A stretch of DNA of 64,000 nucleotides from Leisingera sp. S132. Its GTDB lineage: Bacteria; Pseudomonadota; Alphaproteobacteria; Rhodobacterales; Rhodobacteraceae. Position numbers and translations under genes: made by a program. The DNA is taken from NCBI RefSeq assembly GCF_025144465.1, contig NZ_CP083553.1:2106001-2170000 (forward strand). The letters are read 5' to 3'. Position 1 is the first letter of the stretch, and each line of letters opens with the position of its first letter. Below are positions 26,448 to 34,818 of the stretch, one piece after another. Under the pieces are notes generated by a model, which worked only from the letters and a program-made list of their open reading frames with translations, did no database searches and was not told where the DNA came from.

Positions 26448-27125
26448 TCAGTCCCTGGGTTTGAGGCGGCTCAGCACATCTGCTGCGGTGCTGCGGCTGC
26501 GGGGGCCGAAGCCCGCGTCGGCCAGATCGTCGGCAATCGAGGTGTTGTTCAGCTCGCCGTCGATCTCGCGCAGGATTTCGCCCTGCTCGAAAGGGTCGTC
26601 GCGCTGCAGCACGTCGCGGATCAGCGCCTCGGCCTCCTCTGCCGGACTGTCCCCGCCGGTGTGGCGGCGCAGGCGGCGCTGGATGTCCTGCTCGTGCCGG
26701 GTGGCGCGGGCGGCAATGGCACCCTGCTTGAGATCCGCGATGCGGCGGCTGGCGGTTTCCACCGACTGGCGCAGCTGCAGGATGCGGGTGTCGAGCCGGT
26801 CCAGGGTCTGTCGGCGCACCGCCAGTTCGTTCTCCATGTCGGCCACCGCCTGGGCCGCGCTGCGGGCCAGATCCTCGCGCCCCGCCTCCAGCGCCTCGCC
26901 GGCCCGGGCCATCAGGTCGCGGATGCGCTCCTCCAGGGTGTCCACCTGGCGCTGCTCTGCCCGCTGGCGCTGGATCAGGCTGGCCAGCGTCAGCTTGGCC
27001 GCCTTCAGGTTGGCGTCCGCCTCGCGGATCTTCTGGGTGATCAGCTCAATCGAGTAGGTCTCGCGCAGCTGCTCTTCTGCCCGGGCGCTGGCACCGGTGA
27101 TCAGGGTCTTCAGAGTGTTGAACAT
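26448..27125 (-). CDS. PspA/IM30 family protein
   Basis: A 225-residue, almost wholly helical protein (long coiled coil from about residue 25 to 145) with the PspA/IM30 start MFNTLKTLITGASARAEEQL and no signal peptide. PspA proteins bind stressed inner membrane and stabilise it, forming ESCRT-III-like assemblies. The tail (about 160-225) is specific to this protein. The start at 27125 follows GGAGGAAGCA. Three copies of the palindrome TGAAC-N3-GTTCA lie within 100 bases upstream. No pspF, pspB or pspC gene is nearby, so control appears to be through the adjacent TetR protein. Confidence 0.85.
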   Translation of the reverse strand: MFNTLKTLITGASARAEEQLRETYSIELITQKIREADANLKAAKLTLASLIQRQRAEQRQVDTLEERIRDLMARAGEALEAGREDLARSAAQAVADMENELAVRRQTLDRLDTRILQLRQSVETASRRIADLKQGAIAARATRHEQDIQRRLRRHTGGDSPAEEAEALIRDVLQRDDPFEQGEILREIDGELNNTSIADDLADAGFGPRSRSTAADVLSRLKPRD

Positions 27126-27142
27126 TGCTTCCTCCGCAAACA

Positions 27143-27223
27143 TGAACATCGTTCACGGGGAATCATGTAGCAACAACATGAACGGTGTTCAAGTAGTTTT
27201 TGAACACCGTTCAAAAACTACTT
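27143..27223. promoter_or_regulatory. three TGAAC-N3-GTTCA operators before the pspA-like gene
   Basis: Copies at 27143-27155 (centre ATC), 27179-27191 (centre GGT) and 27201-27213 (centre ACC). The third sits inside a larger palindrome, 15-base arms AAGTAGTTTTTGAAC (27191-27205) and its complement (27209-27223) around ACC, which overlaps the tetR stop codon. Centre-to-centre distances are 36 and 22 bases. A fourth copy precedes tetR. Confidence 0.8.
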
Positions 27224-27814
27224 ACCGCCGATTTGCTCCAGCACCTGGGCGATCATCTGTTCGATCCGTTCCGGCGGCACGCCGGAGATGCGCTGCTCCA
27301 GGCCCAGGAGCACGATGCCGTGCACAGCCGAAAACAGTGCCCGCACCATCAGGGATGCCTCACCCGCGTCCTTGTCCGGGAACAGTTCCCCCACGGGCCG
27401 GGCGATATTGGCAAACAGGTCATCCAGCGCGGTCAGGTACCACTCCGGTGCCTTGTCCTCAGCCGTCATCCGCAGGTCGAACATCGCCCGCCAGAGGTTG
27501 GTGTTTTCCACCGCGAAATGCAGGTAGGCGTTGCTCATCAGGATCAGGCGGCGGGTGGACGGTTCCGCCTCCCGGCCCGCAACCGAGGCCTCAACCGCAG
27601 CGCCGAGTTTCTGGAAGGTGCGCCCGTTCACCGCCATGATGATGGCGGTCAGATCGTCGTAGGCGTTGTAGATCGCCCCCAGCGCACAGCCCGCATCCTG
27701 TGCCAGATCGCGGGCGCGCAGCGCCCCTGCCCCGTCGCGTGCGATGCGGATCTCAGCCGCCTCAACCAGTTTCTGCCGCAGCGCTGCCTTGCGCGCCTCT
27801 ACCTTGCCTGCCAT
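27218..27814 (-). CDS. TetR-family transcriptional regulator
   Basis: A 198-residue regulator. The N-terminal helix-turn-helix is ALRARDLAQDAGCALGAIYNAYDDLTAII (about residues 32-60), the usual TetR_N layout, followed by an all-helical ligand-binding part with WRAMFDLRM, similar to WHG-type C-terminal domains. Ligand unknown. A palindrome TTGAAC-TGC-GTTCAA lies at 27832-27846, 18 bases before its start, and three matching palindromes lie between its stop and the pspA-like gene, so it probably represses itself and the downstream membrane-stress genes. Confidence 0.88.
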   Translation of the reverse strand: MAGKVEARKAALRQKLVEAAEIRIARDGAGALRARDLAQDAGCALGAIYNAYDDLTAIIMAVNGRTFQKLGAAVEASVAGREAEPSTRRLILMSNAYLHFAVENTNLWRAMFDLRMTAEDKAPEWYLTALDDLFANIARPVGELFPDKDAGEASLMVRALFSAVHGIVLLGLEQRISGVPPERIEQMIAQVLEQIGGK

Positions 27815-27831
27815 GGCCCCCTGCCTTTGTC

Positions 27832-27846
27832 TTGAACTGCGTTCAA
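27832..27846. promoter_or_regulatory. fourth TGAAC-N3-GTTCA operator, before tetR
   Basis: TTGAAC-TGC-GTTCAA, perfect six-base arms, located 18-32 bases upstream of the tetR ATG; the same core as the three sites before the pspA-like gene. Confidence 0.75.
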
Positions 27847-27880
27847 AATACCGCCGGCAGACGTGGCGTAAAGCGGGAAA

Positions 27881-28246
27881 TCAGATCAGGCCGCGCCAGC
27901 GCAGCACCACCACCAAAAGGATCAGCACGCAAAGGATGGAAAACGCCATACTGCCAAGGACACCGAGCCAGAAGCCCTTGCGCCGGTCGGCCAGGTCGAT
28001 TTTCTGCAAATGCGCCTTCACCTCGCGGGCGGCGCCCTGCAGCGGCTTTTCGTCTACCGTCATCCGCAGCTTGGGGTGCGCCAGCAGCGGCAGCGCGGCG
28101 GCCAGCCGCATGCCCTGTTTGTAGACCCGCCGCGGAATGCGGCGGCGGACGTGTTTCAGAGCGGCGGACAGATCGCCGGAGGCGTGCTCGCGCTCCTTCA
28201 GGAGGGTGCAGATGTCTTCGATATCCTGGTCCAGGCTGGCGGCCAT
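27881..28246 (-). CDS. small tail-anchored membrane protein, unknown
   Basis: A 121-residue protein: an acidic helical N terminus, a basic middle (HVRRRIPRRVYKQGMRL) and one C-terminal membrane segment (GVLGSMAFSILCVLILLVVVL, about residues 93-114) with a short basic tail. No family recognised. The start follows GGGAG. It is just upstream of tetR on the same strand, but the tetR operator in between suggests a separate promoter. Confidence 0.65.
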   Translation of the reverse strand: MAASLDQDIEDICTLLKEREHASGDLSAALKHVRRRIPRRVYKQGMRLAAALPLLAHPKLRMTVDEKPLQGAAREVKAHLQKIDLADRRKGFWLGVLGSMAFSILCVLILLVVVLRWRGLI

Positions 28247-28349
28247 TGCGGCACTCTCCCTTAGCTGCGCTGCGGGGCTACCCTAGCCTGCAGCCGCGGC
28301 TGCCTCAATGGGGGTGGCAAGCCTCCGCCTGCGCGGCTATCAAGTGAGC

Positions 28350-29108
28350 ATGCTGAATACGATCATTCATGGCTCTGCCACTGCAAACACCCCGCTTCTG
28401 ATTGCCCACGGCCTTTATGGCTCTGCCCGCAATTGGGGCGTCATCGCCAAGCGCCTGTCGGATGAGCGTCAGGTGGTGGCCGTGGACATGCGCAACCACG
28501 GCGACAGCCCACGCGCGGACAGCCACACCTATCCGGAGCTGGCGGATGATCTGGCAGGGGTGATTGCGGCCCATGGCGGCCAGATGGATGTGATCGGCCA
28601 TTCGATGGGCGGCAAGGCTGCGATGATGCTGGCGCTGAACCACCCTGAGGCGGTGCGCAAGCTAGTTGTCGCCGACATCGCGCCAGTTGCTTATGGCCAC
28701 ACGCAAATTCAGTATATCCATGCGATGAAGTCGCTGGATCTGGAGAGTATTGAGCGCCGCCCGGAGGCCGCCGCACAGTTGGGTGAGGCCGGGGTGGAGC
28801 CTGCGCTGCAGAGCTTCTTCACCCAGTCGCTGGACCTGCCGAACAAGCGATGGAAGCTGAACCTGGATACGCTGGCGGATCAGATGCCGAACATCATGTC
28901 CTTTCCGCAGACGGACGCCGCCTGGGACGGGCCTGCCCTGTTCCTGTCAGGATCGGAGTCGGATTACGTGCTGCCGGAGCACCGCGAGGAGATCCGCGCG
29001 CGGTTCCCCAATGCCCGGTTTGCCAAGCTGCCCGGCGCGGGCCATTGGCTGCACGCCGAGAAGCCGCGGGAGTTCGAAGCCGCCGCGCGGGTGTTCCTGA
29101 ACGCCTGA
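28350..29108 (+). CDS. alpha/beta hydrolase (YbfF-like esterase)
   Basis: A 252-residue hydrolase. The nucleophile elbow is VIGHSMGGKAAM (Ser at about residue 93), the oxyanion block is LLIAHGLYGSARNWG, and the catalytic His is in GAGHWLHAEKP (about residue 235). MRNHGDSPRADSHTYPELADD fits the YbfF acyl-CoA esterase/epoxide hydrolase-like branch. Substrate unknown. I use ATG 28350 (MLNTIIHG) rather than 28308. Its stop region forms the palindrome at 29103-29120, shared with the converging small gene. Confidence 0.82.
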   Translation: MLNTIIHGSATANTPLLIAHGLYGSARNWGVIAKRLSDERQVVAVDMRNHGDSPRADSHTYPELADDLAGVIAAHGGQMDVIGHSMGGKAAMMLALNHPEAVRKLVVADIAPVAYGHTQIQYIHAMKSLDLESIERRPEAAAQLGEAGVEPALQSFFTQSLDLPNKRWKLNLDTLADQMPNIMSFPQTDAAWDGPALFLSGSESDYVLPEHREEIRARFPNARFAKLPGAGHWLHAEKPREFEAAARVFLNA

Positions 29109-29120
29109 CGCCCGTCAGGC
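29103..29120. terminator. hairpin at the convergent 3' ends
   Basis: GCCTGACG at 29103-29110 pairs with 29113-29120. It overlaps the stop of the esterase gene and the 3' end of the converging membrane-protein gene. No T-run. Confidence 0.4.
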
Positions 29121-29303
29121 GCCGCGGGCATACAGCTGTTTTGCAACCAGCCAGGCCACTGGCAGTGCCAGTACTGCCCCGGCTGCGGCGGCGCCTATGA
29201 TTGCCTGTGTGGTGACCAGCCCGGCCGCCAGAACCGCAATCACCCCGGCTCCGGCCAGACTGCTGCCGATCAGCGAATAGAGGATGGATGCAAGGCGCAA
29301 CAT
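29115..29303 (-). CDS. small two-helix membrane protein
   Basis: A 62-residue protein made of two hydrophobic helices (about residues 4-28 and 32-54) with Gly/Ala-rich faces and a short basic end. The start follows AGGAGA. Similar small roseobacter proteins are sometimes labelled 'CTP synthetase' in databases, which cannot be right for this length and composition. Function unknown. Confidence 0.65.
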   Translation of the reverse strand: MLRLASILYSLIGSSLAGAGVIAVLAAGLVTTQAIIGAAAAGAVLALPVAWLVAKQLYARGA

Positions 29304-29399
29304 GGGCTTTCTCCTATGCCTTCGACTGTCCTGCGGTCAGGCATAGGGAATCGCGAATATTTACGCCTTGATCCTGATCAGTTTCCAAACCCCTCAATC

Positions 29400-30404
29400 C
29401 TAACGGGTGTACATCTGCTTCTTGAAAGCCCGGGTCCGCTCTGTCGCTGCGGCGGAGCCGTCGTGGTAGGTTCCGAACCACTTGTCGAAGGGAATCTCTG
29501 AGGTGCCGTAGTTGCACTCGAAATAGCGGTGGTGCAGCTGGTGGAAGAAATCCCCTGCCTTGGCGGCCTCGGTCTCCTTGGCAATCACCCGCTCAAAGCC
29601 GGAGTGCGACAGAACCGGGCTCACCTGCTGGAACATCGCATGGAAGGCCAAGTGCAGCGGGTGCGAGGGCACGATCAGGTGGATGAAATAGGTGGTGAAG
29701 TAGAGCAGGTTTTCATACCAGTGGTTTGAAATCCCCGACCACGGCCCGATGTTGACGTTGCGGTGGTGCACCGCATGCACGTGCTTATAGAGCCGCGGGT
29801 GATGCTCCAGCCGGTGCACCCAGTAAAAATGCAGCCCGGACCACATCGGGATGAACAGCAGCCAGACAACGCACCACACAGGCGCCTCTGCGAAGGTCAC
29901 GACCGGCACCCAGCCGTTGGCCATCAGCCAGTAGATGCCCCATTGATAGGCTGTCGCCACGGTGATTGCGCTGCCGAGCGTCCACCAGATGTTGTCCCAC
30001 ACCTGGTTCTTAAAGGTAAAGGTGCCGTTGCCGCGTGAGAGGTCGCGCTTGTCGAACTTCTTTTGCATGCCCTGGCCCTTGCGCATGTAGAGCCACCAGT
30101 GCAGGCCCCCGGCCACCGTGGCCTGCGGCAGCAGGTTGGCCAGCCAGACCTGCAGCATCCAGCCCGGGCGGAAGGCGGCCATCTCCGCCAGCGGCGGCAG
30201 CATCCAGGCATAGACCGCCAGCGCCAGCAGGAAGCAGAGCGTCAGCGAAGTGATCTCCATCCAGGCGCCGCGGTACCAGCTGAGGACCGCCGCCGGGCGC
30301 GGCGGCCAGTTGAACAGCGGGTTGAGCGGCACCGGCCCCTTGGGGTGGTAATGCCAGCGCTCGGCCTCGCGGTCGCGTTCTGCGGTGTGCAAAGTTCCGT
30401 CCAT
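29400..30404 (-). CDS. fatty acid hydroxylase / sterol desaturase family protein (copy 1)
   Basis: A 334-residue membrane di-iron enzyme. It has several membrane segments and three histidine clusters: WVHRLEHHPRLYKHVHAVHH (about residues 196-215), and FFHQLHHRYFECNYG (about residues 291-305). These ligate two irons that use O2 to hydroxylate or desaturate a lipid carbon. The substrate is not predictable. The start follows GGGAGG, 23 bases after the aldolase gene, so the two form an operon. A close paralogue with the same segments lies at 54072-55073. Confidence 0.85.
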   Translation of the reverse strand: MDGTLHTAERDREAERWHYHPKGPVPLNPLFNWPPRPAAVLSWYRGAWMEITSLTLCFLLALAVYAWMLPPLAEMAAFRPGWMLQVWLANLLPQATVAGGLHWWLYMRKGQGMQKKFDKRDLSRGNGTFTFKNQVWDNIWWTLGSAITVATAYQWGIYWLMANGWVPVVTFAEAPVWCVVWLLFIPMWSGLHFYWVHRLEHHPRLYKHVHAVHHRNVNIGPWSGISNHWYENLLYFTTYFIHLIVPSHPLHLAFHAMFQQVSPVLSHSGFERVIAKETEAAKAGDFFHQLHHRYFECNYGTSEIPFDKWFGTYHDGSAAATERTRAFKKQMYTR

Positions 30405-30427
30405 TTTACCGCCTCCCTTGCAGGCAT

Positions 30428-31186
30428 TCAGCTTGCGTAGCTGGAGCCTTCGTCGTCGAGGATCGCCTTCAGTTCCGCCAGGTGGCGTTCAGCCTGATCC
30501 GGGTAGTCTTCCAATTCTTGCGCGGTTTTCTCGGCAACCTCGTCGCTCAGCACCCGCAGTTTCTGACCCGTTTGCAGAGCGCGGATATAGGTCTCCGCGG
30601 CGCGTTCGAAGTAATAAAGCCGGTTGAAGGTGTCCGCGACGCTATCGCCGATCACCAGCACCCCGTGGTTACCCATGATCATGGTCTTGACTTTGGGGTC
30701 GCTCAGCATCGAGGCGCAGCGGGCGCCCTCGTCTTCGAACGCCAGCCCGCCAAAACCGCCATCGACCACATAGCGGTTGTAGAAGGTGGCCGTGTTCTGG
30801 TCGATCGGCGGCAGGGTGCTGTCAGCGAGGCAGGCCAGCACGGTGGCATGGATCGAATGCACATGCATCACGCAGCGCGCATGGGGGCAGAGCCGGTGGA
30901 TTGAGCCATGCAGGCCCCAGGCGGTCGGGTCCGGCGCGTCGGGGCGGTCCATGGTCTTGGGGTCATTGGCATCCAGCAGCAGGAGGTCCGAAGCCTTCAC
31001 CCGTGCGAAATGCACCTGGTTCGGGTTCATCAGGAACCGGGTGCCGTCCTCATTCACTGCCAGGCTGAAATGGTTGGCGACGCCTTCGTGCATGTCCAGC
31101 CGCGCGGTCCAGCGGAAGGCGGCAGCCATATCCACGCGCTCCTGCCAATGGGTGAGGTTCGGGCTCAGCTCCGCTTGTTTGTTCAT
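30428..31186 (-). CDS. class II aldolase/adducin family protein
   Basis: A 252-residue zinc aldolase-like protein. The metal-binding segment CVMHVHSIHATVLACL (about residues 110-125) and MGNHGVLVIGDSVADTFNRL (about residues 170-190) are the family's blocks. Members split phosphorylated sugars or act as decarboxylases or epimerases; adducin-like homologues are non-enzymatic. The substrate is unknown. The start follows GGAGG. It is the first gene of the operon with the hydroxylase at 29400 and is divergent from a LysR regulator. Confidence 0.85.
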   Translation of the reverse strand: MNKQAELSPNLTHWQERVDMAAAFRWTARLDMHEGVANHFSLAVNEDGTRFLMNPNQVHFARVKASDLLLLDANDPKTMDRPDAPDPTAWGLHGSIHRLCPHARCVMHVHSIHATVLACLADSTLPPIDQNTATFYNRYVVDGGFGGLAFEDEGARCASMLSDPKVKTMIMGNHGVLVIGDSVADTFNRLYYFERAAETYIRALQTGQKLRVLSDEVAEKTAQELEDYPDQAERHLAELKAILDDEGSSYAS

Positions 31187-31258
31187 CTTGGGCCTCCAAT
31201 TCCGCTTTTCCTAGTGGTGCCAGCCGCAATTCCTGCTGACAAACGATTGATTCAGCCG

Positions 31259-31285
31259 CTATGCATTAATTGAACTAATGCATAG
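31259..31285. promoter_or_regulatory. LysR-type operator, perfect inverted repeat
   Basis: CTATGCATTA at 31259-31268 and its exact complement TAATGCATAG at 31276-31285 around ATTGAAC. It lies 11 bases before the LysR start and 73 bases before the aldolase start, the normal place for an autoregulating LysR site. Confidence 0.7.
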
Positions 31286-31296
31286 GTCATACATCC

Positions 31297-32187
31297 ATGC
31301 CGCCTCCCGGACCGCCCTCCTCCGCCCTGCCCCCGCTCACCTGGCTGCGCGCCTTTGAGGCCAGCGCCCGGCATCTGTCGTTCACCCGCGCCGCGGCGGA
31401 GCTGAACCTGACGCAATCGGCAATCAGCCAGCATGTGCGCAGCCTGGAGAACTTCCTGGGCCGGGAGCTGTTCATCCGCAAAACCCGGGCGCTGGAGCTC
31501 AGCGAGGCCGGAGCGAATTACATGCCCATCGTGCGCGAGGCGTTTGAGCTGATTGCGGCCGGGACCCTGGCCTTCACCGGCGGCGATCAGGGGCGGCATC
31601 TGGTCCTGCAATGCAACATGGCATTCTCAGTCTTCTGGCTATCGCCGCGGCTGCCGCGGCTGTATGAAAAGTTCCCCTGGCTGGTGCTGAACATCGTGAC
31701 GCCGATCTGGGACCCGGAGCGCCATGCCGCCTCTGCCGGGACCGAGATCCGCTTTGGCCGCCCGAACGACATGTCGGCAGCGGCGGTGCGGCTGACCTAT
31801 GACCGGTTCTACCCGGTCTGCGCACCAGGCTATCAGGGCGGCAAGGTGGACTTCAGCACCGCAACGCTGCTGGATTGTGCAGGTGTGACAGGGTCCTGGG
31901 GGGCATGGTTCAAGTCGCAGGATGTGCCGTTTGACCGCAACCATGAGATCAACCTGGCCTCCACCTACGTGATTGCCATGACTGCGGCGGTGAACGGTGC
32001 GGGCATTTCCATGTCCCACGACACGCTGGCAGGCGGACTGCTGGAGAGCGGCCAGCTGGTCCGGGCCAGCGATCACTCGGCGGAACTGCTGGAGAATTAT
32101 TTTCTGATGCCGCCGCCCAGCCATGCCAGCACCCCGGCGTCGCGGGCGTTTCTGGAATGGCTGGAGGGGGAGTTGCCACCGATTTAA
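31297..32187 (+). CDS. LysR-family regulator (GcvA-like), divergent from the aldolase operon
   Basis: A 296-residue regulator. LTWLRAFEASARHLSFTRAA and LNLTQSAISQHVRSLENFLG (about residues 10-50) are the winged HTH of the GcvA branch; the rest is a periplasmic-binding-like effector domain. Effector unknown. Its position suggests control of the aldolase-hydroxylase operon transcribed in the opposite direction, using the palindrome at 31259-31285. A different GcvA-like LysR sits next to the second hydroxylase gene (53050). Confidence 0.9.
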   Translation: MPPPGPPSSALPPLTWLRAFEASARHLSFTRAAAELNLTQSAISQHVRSLENFLGRELFIRKTRALELSEAGANYMPIVREAFELIAAGTLAFTGGDQGRHLVLQCNMAFSVFWLSPRLPRLYEKFPWLVLNIVTPIWDPERHAASAGTEIRFGRPNDMSAAAVRLTYDRFYPVCAPGYQGGKVDFSTATLLDCAGVTGSWGAWFKSQDVPFDRNHEINLASTYVIAMTAAVNGAGISMSHDTLAGGLLESGQLVRASDHSAELLENYFLMPPPSHASTPASRAFLEWLEGELPPI

Positions 32188-32300
32188 AAAGGGCCCGGCC
32201 AAGCCAACTGCCACTTTCAAATTTCTCCAACAAGTCCTGCCGAATGTTCGCAATACGCCCGCGGCTTGCGCCACTCCCGCCATGCTGCTAAACGCGCGGC

Positions 32301-32335
32301 ACCGGTCGCAGCCTACCCGGTCACCAAAACAAGGG
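32301..32335 (+). ncRNA. preQ1-I (type II) riboswitch before queC
   Basis: ACCGG (32301-32305) pairs with CCGGT (32317-32321). The loop starts TCGCAG, as in the structurally known Thermoanaerobacter preQ1-I type II aptamer (recalled as GGUCGCAG...ACAAAACAAGG). The A-rich tail CACCAAAACAAGGG (32322-32335) supplies the pseudoknot strand and contains AAGGG, the ribosome site of queC, seven bases before its ATG. Bound preQ1 or preQ0 would hide this site, so control is most likely translational. Confidence 0.85.
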
Positions 32336-32342
32336 TTCAAAA

Positions 32343-33044
32343 ATGAAAACTGTCGTTATCTGCTCGGGCGGGCTGGATTCCGTTTCGCTTGCCCATATGG
32401 TCGCTGAAGAACATCAGCTGACCCGTCTTGTCTCCTTCGACTACGGCCAGCGCCACAAGAAGGAGCTGGACTATGCTGCCGCCGCTGCCAAACGGCTGGG
32501 CGTGCCGCATGACATCATCGACATGCGCGGTATCGGCGCCGCGCTTTCCGGCTCTGCCCTGACCGATGACATCGACGTGCCGGACGGCCATTACGAAGAA
32601 GAGACCATGAAGGTCACCGTGGTGCCGAACCGCAACGCGATCATGCTGACCATTGCTTATGGCATCGCTGCCGCAAACGGCGATGACGCTGTGGCGACCG
32701 CAGTGCATGGCGGCGACCACTTCATCTATCCGGACTGCCGGCCGGCCTTTACCGAGGCGTTTGACGCCATGCAGCGCGCGGCACTCGATGGCTATGCCGA
32801 CGTGCGTCTCTATACTCCGTTTGTGCACCGCACAAAGGGCGACATCGTCACCGCCGGCGCCAAGCACAGCACCCCCTTTGCCGAGACCTGGTCCTGCTAC
32901 AAGGGCGGTGAGAAACATTGCGGGCGCTGCGGCACCTGCGTGGAGCGGCGCGAGGCCTTCCATCTGGCAGGCATTGAGGATCCGACGGACTATGCCGACC
33001 CTGATTTCTGGAAAGCGGCAATTGCCGCCAAGGACAGCGCCTGA
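32343..33044 (+). CDS. queC: 7-cyano-7-deazaguanine synthase
   Basis: A 233-residue ATP-dependent enzyme making preQ0 from carboxy-deazaguanine and ammonia. The PP-loop is VICSGGLDSVSLAHM (residues 5-19), and four cysteines near the C terminus (SCYKGGEKHCGRCGTCVER, about residues 187-205) bind zinc. Full length. It follows the riboswitch and overlaps queD by one base (TGATG). Confidence 0.97.
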   Translation: MKTVVICSGGLDSVSLAHMVAEEHQLTRLVSFDYGQRHKKELDYAAAAAKRLGVPHDIIDMRGIGAALSGSALTDDIDVPDGHYEEETMKVTVVPNRNAIMLTIAYGIAAANGDDAVATAVHGGDHFIYPDCRPAFTEAFDAMQRAALDGYADVRLYTPFVHRTKGDIVTAGAKHSTPFAETWSCYKGGEKHCGRCGTCVERREAFHLAGIEDPTDYADPDFWKAAIAAKDSA

Positions 33045-33397
33045 TGTTCCGGATCACCAAAGAGTTCCATTTCTCCGCCTCGCACCAGCTGACCCACCTG
33101 CCACCGGACCATCAATGCGCCCGTCTGCATGGGCACAACTACATCGTAGTGGTGGAGCTGGCGGCGAAGGAGCTGAACAGCGACGGCTTCGTGCGCGATT
33201 ACCATGAGTTGAAGCCGCTGAAGGACTACATCGACGGCACTTTCGACCACCGGCATCTGAACGACGTGCTGGAGGGGTATTCGACGGCGGAAAACATGGC
33301 CAGGCATTTCTATGACTGGTGCCATGCGCGCTGGCCGGAAGTGACCGCCGTAAAAGTCTCGGAGACGCCCAAGACCTGGGCCGAGTACCGGCCATGA
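33044..33397 (+). CDS. queD: 6-carboxy-5,6,7,8-tetrahydropterin synthase
   Basis: A 117-residue PTPS-family enzyme acting on dihydroneopterin triphosphate. Zinc-binding histidines are in SASHQL (first His) and [13 protein letters not shown] (two His), with the catalytic Cys in the same segment, and FDHRHLND and the Glu in VSETPKT complete the family pattern. Overlaps queC at its start and queE by four bases at its end. Confidence 0.97.
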   Translation: MFRITKEFHFSASHQLTHLPPDHQCARLHGHNYIVVVELAAKELNSDGFVRDYHELKPLKDYIDGTFDHRHLNDVLEGYSTAENMARHFYDWCHARWPEVTAVKVSETPKTWAEYRP

Positions 33398-34101
33398 GCT
33401 TGCGCATCGCTGAAATCTTTGGCCCCACCATCCAGGGCGAAGGCGCGCTGATCGGGGAGCCCACGGTATTTGTGCGCGCGGGCGGCTGCGATTACCGCTG
33501 TTCCTGGTGCGACAGCATGCATGCGGTCGACAGTGCCAACCGGCGAGACTGGGCGGTGATGACGCCGGAAGAGATAATGGCAGAGGTGCGGCGCCTGTCC
33601 GGCGGCAAGCCGCTGACCGTCTCGATCTCCGGAGGCAACCCGGCGATTCAGAACTTTTCTCAGGTAATCGCCCTCGGCAAGGAAGAAGGCTACCGTTTCG
33701 CTTGCGAGACGCAGGGCTCGGTTTCCCAGCCTTGGTTCGGGGCGCTGGATACGCTGGTGCTGAGTCCGAAGCCACCGTCGAGCGGCGAAAAGACTGACTG
33801 GCACAAGTTCACCCGCTGCCTGCATCAGGCCCAGGGCTGCGGCCAGATGGTGATGAAGATCGTGGTGTTTGACGACGCCGACTATGCCTGGGCCAAGGCC
33901 GCCGCAGACCGCCACCCGGAATTGCCGCTGTATCTTCAGCCCGGCAACCCCGAGGTCGACCCGGAGCTGCCCGTCGATCTGAACCAGGCCACTGAACGCC
34001 TCTTGTGGCTGATTGAAAAAGTGACCGGCGACGGCTGGTTCACCCCCCGCGTCCTGCCCCAGCTGCATGTGCTGGTCTGGGGCAACAAGCGCGGCGTCTG
34101 A
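33394..34101 (+). CDS. queE: 7-carboxy-7-deazaguanine synthase
   Basis: A 235-residue radical SAM enzyme that contracts carboxy-tetrahydropterin to carboxy-deazaguanine. The [4Fe-4S] motif [10 protein letters not shown] (C-x3-C-x2-C) is at about residues 31-40, preceded by [19 protein letters not shown], the QueE hallmark. Start ATG 33394 overlaps the queD stop (ATGA). Confidence 0.96.
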   Translation: MSLRIAEIFGPTIQGEGALIGEPTVFVRAGGCDYRCSWCDSMHAVDSANRRDWAVMTPEEIMAEVRRLSGGKPLTVSISGGNPAIQNFSQVIALGKEEGYRFACETQGSVSQPWFGALDTLVLSPKPPSSGEKTDWHKFTRCLHQAQGCGQMVMKIVVFDDADYAWAKAAADRHPELPLYLQPGNPEVDPELPVDLNQATERLLWLIEKVTGDGWFTPRVLPQLHVLVWGNKRGV

Positions 34102-34117
34102 ACATAGGAACCCTGAC

Positions 34118-34582
34118 ATGTCTGACAGCATCTACAGCAATCTGAAGCAGCTGGGCGGCGACACCATCGTGCCGCAAAGCCCGGAACAGGCGGAACTGGA
34201 ACGGGTGCAGAACCCGCAGGCCGACGTGGCCTACAACGTGCGCTTTACCGCGCCGGAGTTCACATCGCTCTGCCCGATGACCGGCCAGCCGGACTTTGCC
34301 CATCTGGTGATCGACTATGTGCCCGGAGAGTGGCTGGTGGAAAGCAAGTCGCTGAAGCTTTTCCTCACGTCCTTCCGTAACCACGGCGCCTTCCACGAGG
34401 ATTGCACCGTCTCCATCGCCCGCCGCCTGGCCGATTTCCTGGAGCCCAAGTGGCTTCGCATCGGTGGCTACTGGTACCCGCGCGGCGGCATCCCGATTGA
34501 TGTGTTCTGGCAGACCGGCCCGATGCCCGAAGGCGTCTGGATCCCGGACCAGGGCGTTCCGCCCTACCGCGGCCGCGGCTGA
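34118..34582 (+). CDS. queF: NADPH-dependent 7-cyano-7-deazaguanine reductase
   Basis: A 154-residue QueF of the short, unimodular type. The catalytic Cys is in [12 protein letters not shown] (about residue 50), and [20 protein letters not shown] holds the NADPH-binding residues. It reduces preQ0 to preQ1, the riboswitch ligand, closing the pathway queC-D-E-F in one operon. tgt, queA and queG are not in the window. Start at 34118. Confidence 0.97.
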   Translation: MSDSIYSNLKQLGGDTIVPQSPEQAELERVQNPQADVAYNVRFTAPEFTSLCPMTGQPDFAHLVIDYVPGEWLVESKSLKLFLTSFRNHGAFHEDCTVSIARRLADFLEPKWLRIGGYWYPRGGIPIDVFWQTGPMPEGVWIPDQGVPPYRGRG

Positions 34583-34589
34583 CACAACT

Positions 34590-34640
34590 TAAAGCCCGCA
34601 TCACACGGATCAGCCTGGCAGCAGCGCTGCCGGGCTTTTT
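34590..34640 (+). terminator. terminator after queF
   Basis: GCCTGGCAGC (34613-34622) pairs with GCTGCCGGGC (34626-34635, one G-U), followed by TTTTT. An outer stem AAAGCCCG (34591-34598) with CGGGCTTT (34631-34638) could form instead. Confidence 0.8.
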
Positions 34641-34818
34641 CTTTGAAAAAACCGAATTCTGCCGCCCTGACACCCCAAGATGATCCCGGCGCGGTGCACC
34701 CTCGAAGAAACTAACAATTTACCGCAAAAGTAGTTTTGAGTTTAGTGGTCCTGTCCCGGCTGGCAACGCCATTCGGGGATCCGGCAAGCCCGGGCAGATA
34801 ACAAAATGACGGGGGACC

